A DNA stretch of 64,000 nt from Pleurodeles waltl (Eukaryota > Chordata > Amphibia > Caudata > Salamandridae), in assembly GCF_031143425.1 (NCBI RefSeq), contig NC_090444.1, positions 1,352,040,323 to 1,352,104,322 of the forward strand, in the 5' to 3' direction. The notes under the pieces were generated by a model. The model worked only from the letters and a program-made list of their open reading frames with translations. It was not told where the DNA came from and searched no databases. Position numbers and translations under genes: made by a program. Of this stretch, positions 45,108-56,818 are shown piece by piece; position 1 is the first letter of the stretch; each line of letters begins with the position of its first letter.

Positions 45108-45968
45108 AGTTTTTACATTTTATGTGTCTTTGTCTACAAAAGGGCCAACATAAAAACTAGAAAGAGAGTGATAGACTAATTAGGCCTTTGGGTGATTTTC
45201 ATTATTTTACAAATGCAGCCTGATTTACTCAGATGACAAATCCAGTGCTGACCTCATAGAGATGTCCTGAAATGCAAAAATGTTATTTCAGATTTGTAGG
45301 TTACATGTGACAGACATTCAACCCAACACATTCCAATGCCTAGCTGGTTGCAATACATTGGATTTAAAGTAGATCATATTACACTTAAAACTGTAATTGG
45401 TCAACATATGGACAATGCAAATTAACTTATCTGTGGCTTCTACTTCTCTTCTATTTAGCATGCAACAACACATTTTTGGAAATTTTGGATTCAAGAGACA
45501 ATGAATTATGGAAGCAGGTTCATTAATTCAATGTAGCTATGAGCAGATGTCAACACTGTTGAGATACACAAGAAGTGACATTTTAATCCACAGCATGACA
45601 TGGTGACTGTCAAATGCACTCGTTTTTTAAATGTGTGTACATATGGAAGAAAAAGACAGTGGAACATTACATTGCACTATTGTTTTTCAGGTCCACAAGC
45701 AAAGCATCATGGTAATTGTAGTTATCTGTTGACACCATAGACAATACTTGCTTGAAAAGTGAGTTACACTGATCACTTTCAATGACTATATTGAAGATGA
45801 GATGAACACACATTTGCAACATGTACACATGTGGGTATGATGTGACTAGGAGAAAATACCACTGAGAAACATTATATTTTCCTTTGAAAATAGACATATT
45901 ATTGAGCCTGTTTTTAGAAGAACAACATGGCAGAGCAAATGCAACAGATGATCCTTAGGGAACTACAT
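45108..45968. other. AT-rich spacer right of element 2, no gene seen
   Basis: Should be the continuation of element 4 or its flank, but protein A exon 1 of element 4 is not recognisable. The 76-codon minus ORF at 45667-45897 has no domain. Confidence 0.4.
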
Positions 45969-45971
45969 ATA

Positions 45972-46481
45972 GGGGGTCATTCTGACCCTGGCGGCCGGTG
46001 GCCGCCAGGGCCACCGACCACGGGAGCACCGCCAACAGGCTGGCGGTGCTCCCACGAGCATTCTGACCGCGGCGGTTCAGCCGCGGTCAGAAGCGGAAAG
46101 TCGGCGGTCTCCCGCCGACTTCCCGCTGCTCGGGGGAATCCTCCATGGCTGCGGAGCGCGCTCCGCAGCCATGGGGATTCTGACACCCCCTACCGCCATC
46201 CTGTTCCTGGCGGGTCTCCCGCCAGGAACAGGATGGTGGTAGCGGGTGCTGCGGGCCCCTGGGGGCCCCTGCAGTGCCCATGCCAATGGCATGGGCACTG
46301 CAGGGGCCCCCGTAAGAGGGCCCCACTGTGTATTTCAGTGTCTGCAATGCAGACACTGAAATACGCGACGGGTGCAAACTGCACCCGTCGCACCCCTGCA
46401 ACTACGCCGGCTCAATTCTGAGCCGGCGTCCTCGTTGCAGGGGCATTTCCTCTGGGCCGGCGGGCGCTCAGAATGAGCCCC
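45972..46481. mobile_element. Serial-hairpin Harbinger MITE, 510 bp
   Basis: Ends GGGGGTCATTCTGA and TCAGAATGAGCCCC with an exact ATA duplication (45969-45971 and 46482-46484). Between them lie about ten consecutive hairpins: 45986-46010 (11-bp arms), 46022-46053 (13), 46061-46092 (13), 46093-46126 (14/16), 46136-46180 (contains a perfect 32-bp palindrome at 46143-46174), 46190-46242 (24/25), 46261-46311 (24, perfect), 46330-46364 (17, perfect), 46365-46391 (12, perfect) and 46393-46443 (10-bp outer and 11-bp inner stems). Overlapping ORFs on both strands are by-products of the palindromes. Confidence 0.9.
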
Positions 46482-46744
46482 ATAATCTGACCATACATAT
46501 TGCACATTGTAAAAGCGAGAGCTACAATAATACTGCTAGTAATTGGTATCCAAAAATATACATATGGTAAACTAGTAGGAAAAAATCATAAATTGATTCA
46601 TCCATTAGTAGTGAAACTTAATTTCTGAAAGGGAAAGGACAGGAATGTGCAGTATTTAAAATCATGTGGTGTATTCCTGTCCTTTTAAAGTGCTACCACA
46701 CTTTTTGGCTGCCTAGGTGCAAGGGTGCCTGTGTTGTAAGCAGG

Positions 46745-47165
46745 ATTATTTTATTTTTTTGCAGGAAGGGATAACGCCCTGTACTAAAACAATCATGAGA
46801 GGCATTTTCCTTTTTCTATATGTGCTGCAGAATGTGGCACACATAGAAAGAGGAATAAATGATGAGAAAAGAGGATATTTCTCCTTGTTATGCCTCCCCT
46901 GGGGAGGTGTAGCATTTTGATGCAAACCTAAGTCTGTCACTAATGGCAAATCTGAAAATGCACCACACCCACACTACACCCATGCAACGCCTCCCTGGGG
47001 CAGAGTGTTGCAAAGCAACAAATTTCTCTGCCTTGATTTACTCCAGTTTTATCAAGCATGCAGGGTCATGCATGATGCCCCTGCATGGCTTGATAAATTG
47101 CACTCAGGTTTTGCATTGCCCTTGTGCCACTTTGCTTGGCACAAGGTCTTGATAAATATGTCTAT
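46745..47165. mobile_element. Possible hairpin-rich MITE
   Basis: Hairpins CTTTTTCTATATGTGC/GGCACACATAGAAAGAG (46810-46852), TTTATCAAGCATGCAGGG with its near complement (about 47049-47096) and CTTGTGCCA/TGGCACAAG (about 47120-47145). It ends CTTGATAAATATG, resembling the TATTTATA end class. The left end and duplication were not found. Confidence 0.35.
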
Positions 47166-48140
47166 TAGTGTATATGTCCACAGATGAATCAGTGAGTGAG
47201 TTATTGGATGAAAAGATGAACACATGACTGGATGATTAGGTGATTTCTTGAAAGGTTGAATGGATGAAAAAGATGACGAGTGCTTTTATTGGTGGCCAAC
47301 AACCCCATGCTGGTGGTGTTTGATATTCCGTTGGTGTCATTAGGCCCTTCTCTATACCAGTCACTTCTGCTCACTCATCTTCCATGCATTCACCCATTCA
47401 TTTATCCATCCATGTACCCATGTATTCATCCATTCATTATCTATACACTCACCAGTTCATCCACCCATGCATCCAATTACCACTCAACCACTTTTGACTT
47501 ATTTTGTCATTCTCCCACTCACTACTCTACACAACAACACCAATAACATTGACAATGAAGAAGCATTTTCAAAGTTAGGATTATCCACTTTGTAAAATAT
47601 GTTTCTAAAATGTACCTAGTAAAATTTCCATTTGTTACACTAGAGATCTAATCATATAGGAAATAGATATATGTTCCCTATTGCTGACATCCTATATAAG
47701 TATGATTTCTACAGTAGATGAGTCTCTCTTCTGCCTGGTCACTCTGGACATTATTTATTTTTCTGGATGCTTTTAATACTGTTGCTGTAACTTTGTGAAC
47801 TGTAACATTGCTATGATGTGCCACAGCTTTTGTGCACTGGCCCTTAAATTGTATTATTAAAAATGATTTTCGCCCATTTGGTCTATTTAACCTTCCTGTA
47901 AGACCATGGTAGATGGTGCAGAGACAGAACCAGTGGCTGGAAGTTAAAAGTCATATGTAGGCGGTGTTGTGTATTTCTACTATCCACATATGGCAAACAT
48001 TATATGACTGCCAAGAGCTTCACTGTCTTCTAGATGGGTCACAGTTTAAAATCACAGCGGTCACACACACAAAGGAAAAGTGGCTTTGCCATGCAGGAAA
48101 ATGTACTTTTATAGATTATTAAGTCACTCCTAAAGTATCC
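47166..48140. other. Spacer with a low-complexity ATCC-rich tract
   Basis: 47370-47490 is rich in CATCCAT/CATTCATC-type words, giving a spurious ORF. The remainder is AT-rich with no gene. Confidence 0.4.
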
Positions 48141-49525
48141 CTAAGACCACTGGGATGGGTACTTGCCATATATTGCAGTGTTACCCATCTCCTTGCAGTC
48201 AGCCTCAAGGACTTCACGCCACATGTTTCTTGGCCTTCCTCTTTTCCTTTTACCTTGCGAGTTCCAGGCGAGAGCTTTCCTGGTGGTGTTTGATGCAGGC
48301 TTGTGGAGGATGTGATCTATGCAGCCCCAGCGTCTTTTCATGATTTCTTTTTGAGCAGGGAGTTGGAAAGTCTGCTGCCAAAGGTCATTGTTACAGATGG
48401 TGTTTGGCCAGTGAATTTGGAGGATTTTCCTCAGACAGATGTTGATGAAGACCTGGACTTTGTTGGTGGTGCACTGTTATCCTCTGAGTTTATGCTCTAT
48501 ACAGAAGGGCTGAGTTTGCATTACAGTTAAAGAGTCTGATCTTGGTTTGCAGGATTAGGTCCTTGGAGTTCCAGATCTTCTTTAGCTGAATGAAGGCAGC
48601 CCTTGCGTTGTTGATTTTTGCCTTGACATTGGTGTCTGTGCCCCCCTGCTTGTCTATGACACTGCCCAGGTAGGTGAAGGCCTAAGCCTCTTCCAGTGCA
48701 TCGCCTGCAAGAGCAACTGCAGTTGTGCTGGCTGTGTTAGCCTTTATGATCTTGGTTCCTCCCCTGTAGATGTTGAGGCCAAGATGTGCTGATGTGGCTG
48801 CCTCTTTGTTGGTCTTCTCTTGCATCTGCAGATGGGTATGGGAGAGTTTGGCCAGGTTGTCTGCAAAGTCCAGGTCATCGAGCTGCGTCCAAGGTGTCCA
48901 CTGAATCTCCTTCTCCTTGCTGTGGATGTCTTCAAGATATATTTTATGGACAGCAGGACAGGGGAAGGTAAGAGCAAACAACCCAGGCAGACTCCGGTCC
49001 TCATTAAGAAGGCTTCCATGAGTGCCCTTTATTGACTATCTTGCATGTCATTCCCTCGTAAGAGTTCCTGAAAATTTCCCCGACTCTATCAGGCGCACTG
49101 TAGTGGTGGAGGAGTTTTCAAAGGGTCTCCCTGCCCACAGTGTTGAATGCCTTCTCATAGTTCACATAGAGGAGGGAGTTCCATTCCAGTAACTGCTCAG
49201 TGATGATGCACAGTGTTGCAAGCTGGTCTGCACAGGATCTAACTTCATAGAAGCCAGCTTTCTGGTCTCACAATGGAGCATCAACTTGTTCCTTCATTCT
49301 GTTCAGGATGACTTTGTTGAACACTTTGCCTGTGGTTGCTAGAAGAGTTTTCCCCATGTAGTTTGTGCAATTACTCATGTCACTTTTCTTGGGGATCTTG
49401 ATCAGATATCCCACCTTCCAGTCTGATGGTGTCGCATTGGTTCTCATTATCCTAATAAGACAACAGGATTTGGGCTGCAGAATCACCTGTACTGTGGGGG
49501 AATGAGTCTGATCCCGCACCATGTG
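48141..49525 (-). pseudogene. Non-LTR retrotransposon reverse transcriptase, decayed 3' part
   Basis: Minus-strand fragments lie in the right order. 49522-49268 contains WKVGYLIKIPKKSDMSNCTN and GKVFNKVILNRM, the RT fingers/palm entry. 48981-48682 contains QLDDLDFADNLAKLSHTH then GLNIYRGGTKIIKA, the catalytic palm and following block; the catalytic F/YADD is FADN (48857-48868). 48341-48141 contains RRWGCIDHILHKPASNTTRK and GKRKRGRPRNMWR, the usual C-terminal block of such LINE polymerases. Frameshifts and stops separate the pieces. The sequence type is LINE ORF2, but I cannot assign a clade with confidence. The endonuclease region is not seen. Confidence 0.75.
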
Positions 49526-49799
49526 ACACCTGTCGGCCTAATCCGGGTTTGTTCCGGCTAACTAGCAATGCCTCATCTCCACCCAAGAGCAGGGATGATT
49601 CGGGCAACTGGGTGCATGACATACATGACTCCTCAGGGGAATCATGTTGACTCAGATCTCATCCGTTTCTCTAGGTTACATTAGTCTCTCATATGCAAGG
49701 ACAATCAGAGGCAGAGTGTAGTTCAATAAGGTTTTATTGAAGTAACTGCATCTTAGATAATAAAGCATGTATTGCAATAACTAGGACGATACAGCACAG
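49526..49799. other. Flank left of element 3, possible LTR fragment
   Basis: CAATAAGGTTTTATTGAAG and ATAATAAAGC resemble the poly(A) region of an LTR, but no boundaries or partner were found. No gene. Confidence 0.25.
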
Positions 49800-50680
49800 T
49801 AAGGCCCTCATTACAACCCTGGCGGTCGGTGATAAAGCGACGGTAATACCGCCAAGAGGCTGGCGGTAAAAAAATGGAATTATGACCACAGCGGAAACCA
49901 CCAGCACAGACTGCCACTTTAACACTCCGACCGCCACTGGGTTAGCAACAAGCACCGCGGCGGTAACCACCAACAGCCAGCCGGAAAACAATGTACCACC
50001 CACACTATTACAAGAGGCCAATCCGCCACCTTTTCCGGGGCAGTACCAACGCCATCAAAAGCACGGCGGAAACAGTACACTGAAGGAAATCGACTCATCT
50101 CTCGACACTCAAGGAAGACCCACGACGCCATGGAGCCCGACTGCACATTTTCCCAATGCTGGTGCACCTCCTCATGCCCCAGGAACACGAAAACCGGCTA
50201 GGACAACCACGGTGAGTATTGCACCTAGCACACAAGGGGGGGGGAAGAGAGTGACACACACATGCAAGACTCAACACCCCCACCCCCACCCTCATCCCCA
50301 ACACCATACACACAAACAGATGCAACAACATCACATATACACCCCGTAACCCTCAGGAATAACGCAAGGACAAAAGGAATGGAGAAAAATTAGTGTAATA
50401 GTACAATTTAAGATAAATATGTCCTTAAACCAATAAACAGTATGTACAATATATACAAAAGGAGGGACAATGCCCACTCCAAAATGTCCATGGCCCACGG
50501 GACCATAACACATAGGCCAAGGCCACACTTGACTCCTGCCTCAATACGGAGAGAACACTGCAGGGGCATCAGGTCGAAAACACACAGGCACCTCAGAGGG
50601 ACAGGGAATGGGGGGGTACCTCAGCCGGAAGATGGTACGACGCCATTGCTCCTGGAGGGGGCTACATGCCCCCTGTGATG

Positions 50681-50935
50681 TCCTGGGGAGTGCAAGGCCA
50701 CAGTCTCTCAAGTGGGTGGTTTGCCCACTGCTTGGTCCTGGGGAGTGCAAGGCCACAGTCTCTCTAGTGGGTGGTTTGCCCATGCTTGGTCCTGGGGAGT
50801 GCAAAGCCACAGTCTCTCAAGTGGGTGGTTTGCCCACTGTTTGGTCCTGGGGAGTGCAAGGCCACAGTCTCTTTAGTGGGTGGGTTGCCCACTGCTTGGT
50901 CCTGGGGAGTGCATAGTGACAGTCTCTGGAGTGGG
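50681..50935. repeat. 55-bp minisatellite, 5 copies
   Basis: Units start TCCTGGGGAGTGCA at 50681, 50736, 50790, 50845 and 50900. It is the 64-bp unit of element 2 without the 9 bases CTCTACAGT. Confidence 0.88.
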
Positions 50936-51004
50936 TTGCCTTCTTCCACTGGTTCTGGAGGGGGCTTTGTGCCCAGTGTGCTTCATCCTGCCAAGGAGGG
51001 GGTG

Positions 51005-51215
51005 AGTGGATGCCTTCTTCCACTGGTTCTGGAGGGGACATTGTGCCCAGTGTGCTTCATCCTGCCAAGGAGTGGGTGAGTGGATGCCTTCTTCCACTGG
51101 TTCTGGAGGGGGCTTTGTGCCAAGTGTGCTTCATCCTGCCAGGGAGGGGGTGAGTGGATGCCTTCTTCGACTGGTTCTGGAGGGGGCATTGTGCCCAGTG
51201 TGCTTCATCCTGGAT
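51005..51215. repeat. 74-bp minisatellite, 3 copies
   Basis: ATGCCTTCTTCCACTGGTTC units at 51010, 51084 and 51158. Homologous to 37185-37515 in element 2; a partial unit begins near 50940. Confidence 0.85.
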
Positions 51216-51234
51216 GGTGCAAGGTCACAGTCTC

Positions 51235-54139
51235 TCACCTGTGTGTCACACCTACAGGTGTTGCAGGGGCCAGGATGCACTGCAGCCCATGTAGTCCCGA
51301 CTTCACACAGCACGCCGGCGGTGACTGCTGCTCAGTGGATGTCACTTCCGGTGCAGGTGGCGGGGCTGTCAGTGGTGGGGGTAGGCTCCAGCCCTTCCCC
51401 CGCAGCCTCAGAAAACTGCCCACTGGGGCTGCTGCTGCTGGCGGTGCAGGTGGCGGTGCTGGCGGCGCTGGCCACAGTGCAGGTAGCAGTGCTGTCAGTG
51501 GTGGGGGTTGGCTACACCCCTTCCTCTGCAGCCTTGGACGGCTGCCCACTGGGACTGCTGCTGCTGGCAGTGGTGCTGCTGGTGGTGCAGGTGGCGGTGC
51601 TGGCGGCGGGGCAGGGGAAAGTGCTGGCCGCAGTGCAGGTGGTGGTGCTGCAAGTGGTGGGGGTAGGCTCCAGCCCGAGGCTGCAGTGCCATGGATGGTG
51701 TTGTGTGCCCCTTCCTGCCCTTCGCAGATGGTGGTGCCCCGTTGCTTCTGCCAGCTGGTGTTCCCTTCCTGCCCTTGCTGGCTGGTGGTGCCTCCTTCCC
51801 CTTGCTGGTAGGTGGTGCCTCCTTCCCCTTGCAGGATGGTGTTCCCTTCTTGCCCTTGGCAGGTGGTGCAGGCACACTGGCTGTTCGGATGGTTGCTTCC
51901 TTGGAGCCTCTCACACCTGCAGTAGCTGCAGAAACTACAGTTGCCGTGGACTAGGTGGCTGAGGTGCTGGGCTGGGTTCTGGCCACCCTGGCCCATAGTG
52001 AAGGACGGGGGGAGGGGCAGGGAATATGTCAATGGTGGTGAGGAAAAGCTTATTAGAGACACTGGGGTGGGAAGAGGGTGAAGGTTTGGGAGTGGAGGAA
52101 GAGGGAGTGGTTGTAGGAGGTGTCTGTCTGCTGTGTGTGGGTGCAGGTGCATGGGCTGGATGCTGTTGTGAGGTGGATGGCTGTTGGGTGTCTGAGTGCC
52201 TGCGTTAGTGAATTTTGGGAGGAGGGGGCACAGACACAGTGGGAGAGGACACAGGGGACGTGTGCATGGATGTGGGGGTGGTGACTGCCAGTGAGGGGCG
52301 TGTTGTGATAGGTGTGCTGGTGATGGAGGTAGTGGATGAGGATGTAGTGCATGCAGGTGTGAGTGGAGACGCTACCGGGGGGAGGTGGACAACGAGGAGG
52401 AGGGGGACACAGTGGAGGCAGTGGATGTTACTGTATCTGGATGGTGCTTGTGTGACTGCCTGTGGGATGAAGTGTGGTGCGTGTGTTTGCCTGAGCCACT
52501 TCTGTGTGTTGATTTGGGTGCATGCAGGTTTGAAGGTGTTCTTGGGTAGGCTGAGGTTGAGGGGATTGGGACTGGGTAGAGGAAGCTGGAGAGGGCAGGG
52601 GGGAGGCTGGCGACAGGGACAATGGCTGCCATCAGTGACTTGTCCAGAGCCTGGAATGCTCTCTGTTGGGCCGCCATGCCAGAGTGAATGCCCTCCAGGT
52701 ATGCATTTGTTTGTTGCTAATTCCCTGCTAGACCCTGGATGGCATTCAGTATGGCTGACTGCCCAACAGAGGGGGATCTCAGGAGTTAATAGCCGCCTCA
52801 CTAAGGGCAGCAGGGCTGACTAGGGCAGGGCCTGAGGTGCCTGGGGCAAAGGAGATTCCCGGCCTCCTGGTTGAGCGGGCACAGGAAACACGCTGAGGAG
52901 CTGCTGGGAGGGCAGTGCTTGTACAGGGGTGGCGGCTGTAGCTGTAGTTGGGGTGGGCACAGAGGTGTCTGCCACAGCCAGGGAGCTTCCATTGGAGGAG
53001 GAGTCGCTGTCGGTACTGTCCCCTCCTGTCTCTGTCGTGGTGCTCCCCTTGCCCTCTGTCCCACTGGTGCCCTCACTGTCAGTGAATTCGGCCTTCAGGC
53101 CCATGTGGGATGCAGCTCCCTCCGTCGCTGGTGCCTCTGCTCCTCCGACAGATGATGCTGATGCACACAAGGACAGGGTGACAAAACAAAAAGGGGGGAA
53201 GAGACAGAGGATACACTTGGTCAATGCCAGCAACAACACTACCGTTGGCATACACAACTCACAGAGAACAGCCCTATGCACTAGGTCATGCACTACCAGT
53301 TACAATGCTAGTACCAGGCCATGGGGTACAATGCCTAACATCATTATCTGCACACCTGAAACCCACAGGACCCTGCCCAGTAGTAGATGCCCACTAACAT
53401 TATTGGTGTTGGAGTGCATCTAAGGCTGCACATCATAGAACCTACCCTGGCATGTTCGCCCTGGCCTAAGGGCACCCACAGCCCACATCCCCCACCCAGG
53501 TAACACCTTGACACTCGTAAAGTCATGAATCTGAATCTGTACTCATCCCCTTGTGGCTGCTGTGATGCCTTCAAGCGCCCATCCAACTCTGGATAGGCCA
53601 CCACCAGGTTGCAGAACATCAGGGGGGTCAGGGTATGAGGGGTACTCCTTCCTCGTTGGGAAGCCAGCCCCTGCTGGGCCTCCACCGTCTTCCTTACCCA
53701 GCGGCACAGGCCCTCCCACCGTTTGCAGCAGTGGGAGCTCCACCTGTCAAAGACCCCAAGGGGCCGCACCTCCTTGGCGATGGCATGCCAAATACCCTTT
53801 TTTTGATGGGCGCTGACCTGCAGAAGAAAATACAAGGTATTATTCATACCATCCGGACTGTCATACTCATGGCTCAACATATCCCTCCCATCCCCTTATG
53901 CACATACATTGACCACCATACGTGCAGCACTCCGCCCAGGACCCCTCAGCCCCCCCTACATGAGGCTTACACACACATCACTCCATGCATTCATGCCCGA
54001 TGCATCGTGCTCGCAGTGTACTCACCTGTTGGTCTGGAGGACCATAAAGTGAACAGTACTGGGGTGGGACCCCATCCACCAGTCTCTCCAACTCCTTGGA
54101 AGTGAAGGCAGGGGCCCTTTCCCCAGACACGTGAGCCAT
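51235..54139 (-). pseudogene. SANT protein B, three exons, element 3
   Basis: Exon 1 is complement 54026-54139 (MAHVSGERAPAFTSKELERL). Exon 2 is complement 53547-53817 (271 nt; KGIWHAIAKEVRPLGVFDRW, SSHCCKRWEGLCRWVRKTVE). Exon 3 starts at 53157 with two bases completing a codon (SSVGGAEAPATEGAAS). The first two exons form a complete SANT/Myb-like domain, more intact than in element 2. The exon 2 donor is AT instead of GT (first intron base at 53546). Exon 3 has an acidic Ser/Asp region, a frame change, the His/Ser-rich block (SGSGKHTHHTSSHRQSHKHH), KIH then TAA at about 52206, and a Pro/Ala repeat tail that differs from the 18-residue repeat of element 2. The gene is inactive but best shows the domain order. 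Confidence 0.65.
51330..51870. repeat. GC-rich trinucleotide-like repeats in the protein B tail
   Basis: Irregular GCTGCTGGCGGTGCAGGTGG repeats (51330-51680) and GGTGGTGCCTCCTTCCC repeats (51720-51870). All six frames are open for long stretches by composition, which explains several overlapping ORFs. Confidence 0.7.
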
Positions 54140-56179
54140 GGTCGCTTCCAGACACAGGTCACAGCAGCACTTGCAGTGTAGGTCCTCTCCTGTTGAAGCT
54201 CAGGTAACAAGTGAGTGAACAGATAGGAAATGGCGGTCATGTCCGCAGCGGTGCGTACCTTCACCGCCGGCATACATCACCATTGGCTCCTGGAACCCGT
54301 AGGCCCCAATGACAACCAATGCGGTGTTGCACAGTGGTCATCGACCGCCTCACACAGCGGCGCACAAGGCCAGAGGAATTACCTCATTTCCACTTGACCC
54401 TCCTCACAGGTCAGGCGACTGCCATTTCAGGGGGGCACAGGCCATGGCACCTAACTGCGTCACAGCAGACATAGGCACATCAACTGACTTATAAGTTCAC
54501 ATACTGTTTCTGTAAAAAAACATAGCATATTATTCTGTGTATACGTTTGAATATGACCTTCTGCTCACCGTTTTTCACCCTAGAGTTCAACCACTGAGGA
54601 TGAATTTGGCAGATGGAGACATACCTCTGTGTACAGACCCCTGGTGGACCGGGTGACAATGGAGGACAGGCACATTATCCTAACCTACAGACTTGACAGG
54701 GCCACAATCACAGAGCTATGTGCCCAATTGGAGCCAGACCTGATTTCTGCTATCCTCCACCTCACAGGTATCCCCCCTCTAGTGCAGGTCCTGTCAGTGC
54801 TCCATTTCTTGGCAAGTGGTTCCTTCCAAGTGACAGTGGCCATGGCATCAGGGATATCACGGCCTATCTTTTCAAACGTGCTGACCACAGTGTTGTCTGC
54901 CTTGATGAAACACATGCGCAGCTACATCGTATTCCCCCAGGTGGAAGATTTGGCCACAGTGAAGGCTGACTTCTATGCACTGGGACATATCCCCAACATC
55001 ATTGGTGCTATTGATGGTACACATATTGCCTTGGTCCCACCCCGGAGAAATGAACAGGTGTTCAGAAATTGAAAGAGCTTTCACTCTCTGAATGTGCAGA
55101 TGGTGTGTTTGGCAGACCAGTACATCTCCCATGTCAATGCAAAGTATCCTGCCTCTGTGCATGATGCCTTTATCTTGAGGAATAGCAGCATCCCATTGTA
55201 ATGTCTCAACTCCACAGGCACAGGGTGTGGCTAATAGGTGAGCCCATGGTCCCCACCCAGTTGATGTAGGTATATTGGTATAGGGTTGGCCCTAAGGGTG
55301 AGTGTCTGGCTAACAGGTATCCCTCAATATTTGCAGGTGACTCTGGTAACCCCAACCTCTCATGGCTACTGACCCCAGTGAGGAATGCCAGGACAAGGGC
55401 AGAGGAACGTTACAATGAGGCACATGGGCGTACAAGGAGGATCACTGAGCGAACCTTTGGCCTCCTGAAGGCCAGACTCCAGTGCCTCCATCTGACAGGT
55501 AGATCCCTGTACTACTCACCAAAGAGGTGTGCCAGATCATCGTTGCATGTTGCACAACCTGGCCTTGAGACGCCAGGTGCCTTTTCTGCAGGAGGATGAG
55601 CCTGGAGATAGTTGTGTGGCAGTGGTGGAGCCTGTGGACAGTGACGAAGAGGAGGCAGAGGAAGAGGATGTGGACAAAAGAACTACTATGATTCAACAGT
55701 ACTTCCAGAGACGCACAGGTAATACACTGTAACTTCACCTTCCATTGCAGTTTTGTGTTGGACATTGAACATGGCAGCCTGATTTCCCTATTTCTATGAC
55801 CACTTACTGTACCCTTTGGCATCTCTATTTTCAGATATCTGTGCCCCACTCTGGCTCCTGGTGTGTTTACTGCTGCCCACTACAGGTCATACCTATGCAA
55901 ATATAACTGTACATTTTAATTGAAATGTTTACAGTTTGTTACACTAATACATATTTCAGTCAATTGACAGACTCCATACTTGTATTAGTTCCAAGGGTAT
56001 TTATTTCTGTGATAATAGGTGTAGGGGGTATTGCAATGGGCTGGGTTGATAGTGGAGAAATGTCCAGGATAGAGTCCAGTCTATTGGTATCACATATGCA
56101 TTGTCCTAGGGGGCATAGGAAGTGGAGCAGTGGCAGTTCAAGGTGGACAGGGTGACAGAGTGGGACACAAGGGTGACAT

Positions 56180-56818
56180 TCAGGGGAGTCTTATTTCCTG
56201 GCGGGGTCTTGGCAATGTTCTCTGGCTTCTGTCTGGATAGCAGGGAACTTTTGCAAGGTGTTTCTCCTTCTGCAGGGGGAGGGGTGCTGGTGACCTGTTG
56301 TTCCTGTGGCGGGGCTTCCTGTCCACTAGCATCGGTGGAGGTGGAGGAATGCTCTTCAGTGTAGCTAGTGTCAGGGGCCCGTTGGTCTGCACACTGCCTC
56401 CCTCATGGTGTTGGCCATGTCTGCCAGCACTTCTGCAATGGGGACCAGGGTGGTGTGGATGTCTCTCAGGTCCTCCATGATCCCCAGGTACTGTCCCTCC
56501 TGCAGCCACTGGGTCTCCTGCAACTTGGCCAGTATCTGGCCCATGGCCTCCTGGGAATGGTGGTATGCTCCCGGGATCCCTGCAAGTGCCTCGTGGAGAT
56601 TCGGTTCCCTGGGCCTGTCCTCCCCCTGTCGCACAGCAGTCCTCTCAGCTTCCCTGTTGTCCTATGCCTCTGTTCCCTGAACCATGTGTCCACTGCCACT
56701 GACCCCAGGTCCCTGATCGACCTGGGTTTGTGGGGTTGCCTGGGGTCCCTGTAGTGGTGGACACACTGCTGATTGATGTGTCCTGAGGACAGAGGTATGG
56801 ACCTGCTGGGTGGGTATT
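56180..56818 (-). pseudogene. SANT protein A exon 2, truncated, element 3
   Basis: The minus strand reads RPREPNLHEALAGIPGAYHH and SQEAMGQILAKLQETQWLQE, matching RPREPTLHEALSSIMGAYHR and SQETMATVLARFQEIQLLQE of element 1, then a frame change and a degenerate Pro/basic tail to about 56180. The 5' part of the exon and exon 1 (SANT domain) are lost at the 56818 breakpoint. Confidence 0.7.

Larger units (their letters stand above)
50130..55732 (+). pseudogene. HARBI1-like transposase pseudogene, element 3
   Basis: Exon 1 (50130-50211, ATGGAGCCCGAC) is one base shorter than in element 2, giving a frameshift; restored, it would read MLVHLLMPQEHENRL. Exon 2 starts near 54586 after TTCACCCTAG and reads RWRHTSVYRPLVDRVTMEDR, with D in GAIDGTHIALVPP. 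It has TGA at 55070-55072 where other copies encode R in FRNRKS, and another stop after NSSIP. A 99-bp intron (55238-55336, GTGAGC to TTTGCAG) splits the GDSG motif at phase 1. Exon 3 has GDSGNPNLSW, RRITERTFGLLKARLQCLHL, an indel near KRCARS and the acidic tail with QQYFQ. Elements 1 and 2 lack this intron. Confidence 0.75.
49803..56818 (+). mobile_element. Harbinger element 3, right-truncated
   Basis: Left end GGCCCTCATTACAACC at 49803 after TAA; subterminal GCGGTAATACCGCC and ATTATGACC as in element 2. Same gene order: transposase exon 1, minisatellites, SANT protein B (-), transposase exon 2 (+), SANT protein A (-). Similarity stops at about 56818 in the middle of protein A exon 2; exon 1 and the right terminus are missing, so no target duplication can be checked. 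Confidence 0.8.

Noticed and set aside
45927..46421. ORFs of 67-164 codons on both strands
   Set aside because: Produced by GC-rich palindromes in the serial-hairpin MITE; both strands give similar peptides.
51006..52152. Long ORFs on both strands (up to 318 codons)
   Set aside because: GC-rich repeats suppress stops in all frames. Homology to element 2 supports only the minus-strand protein B frame, which is broken.
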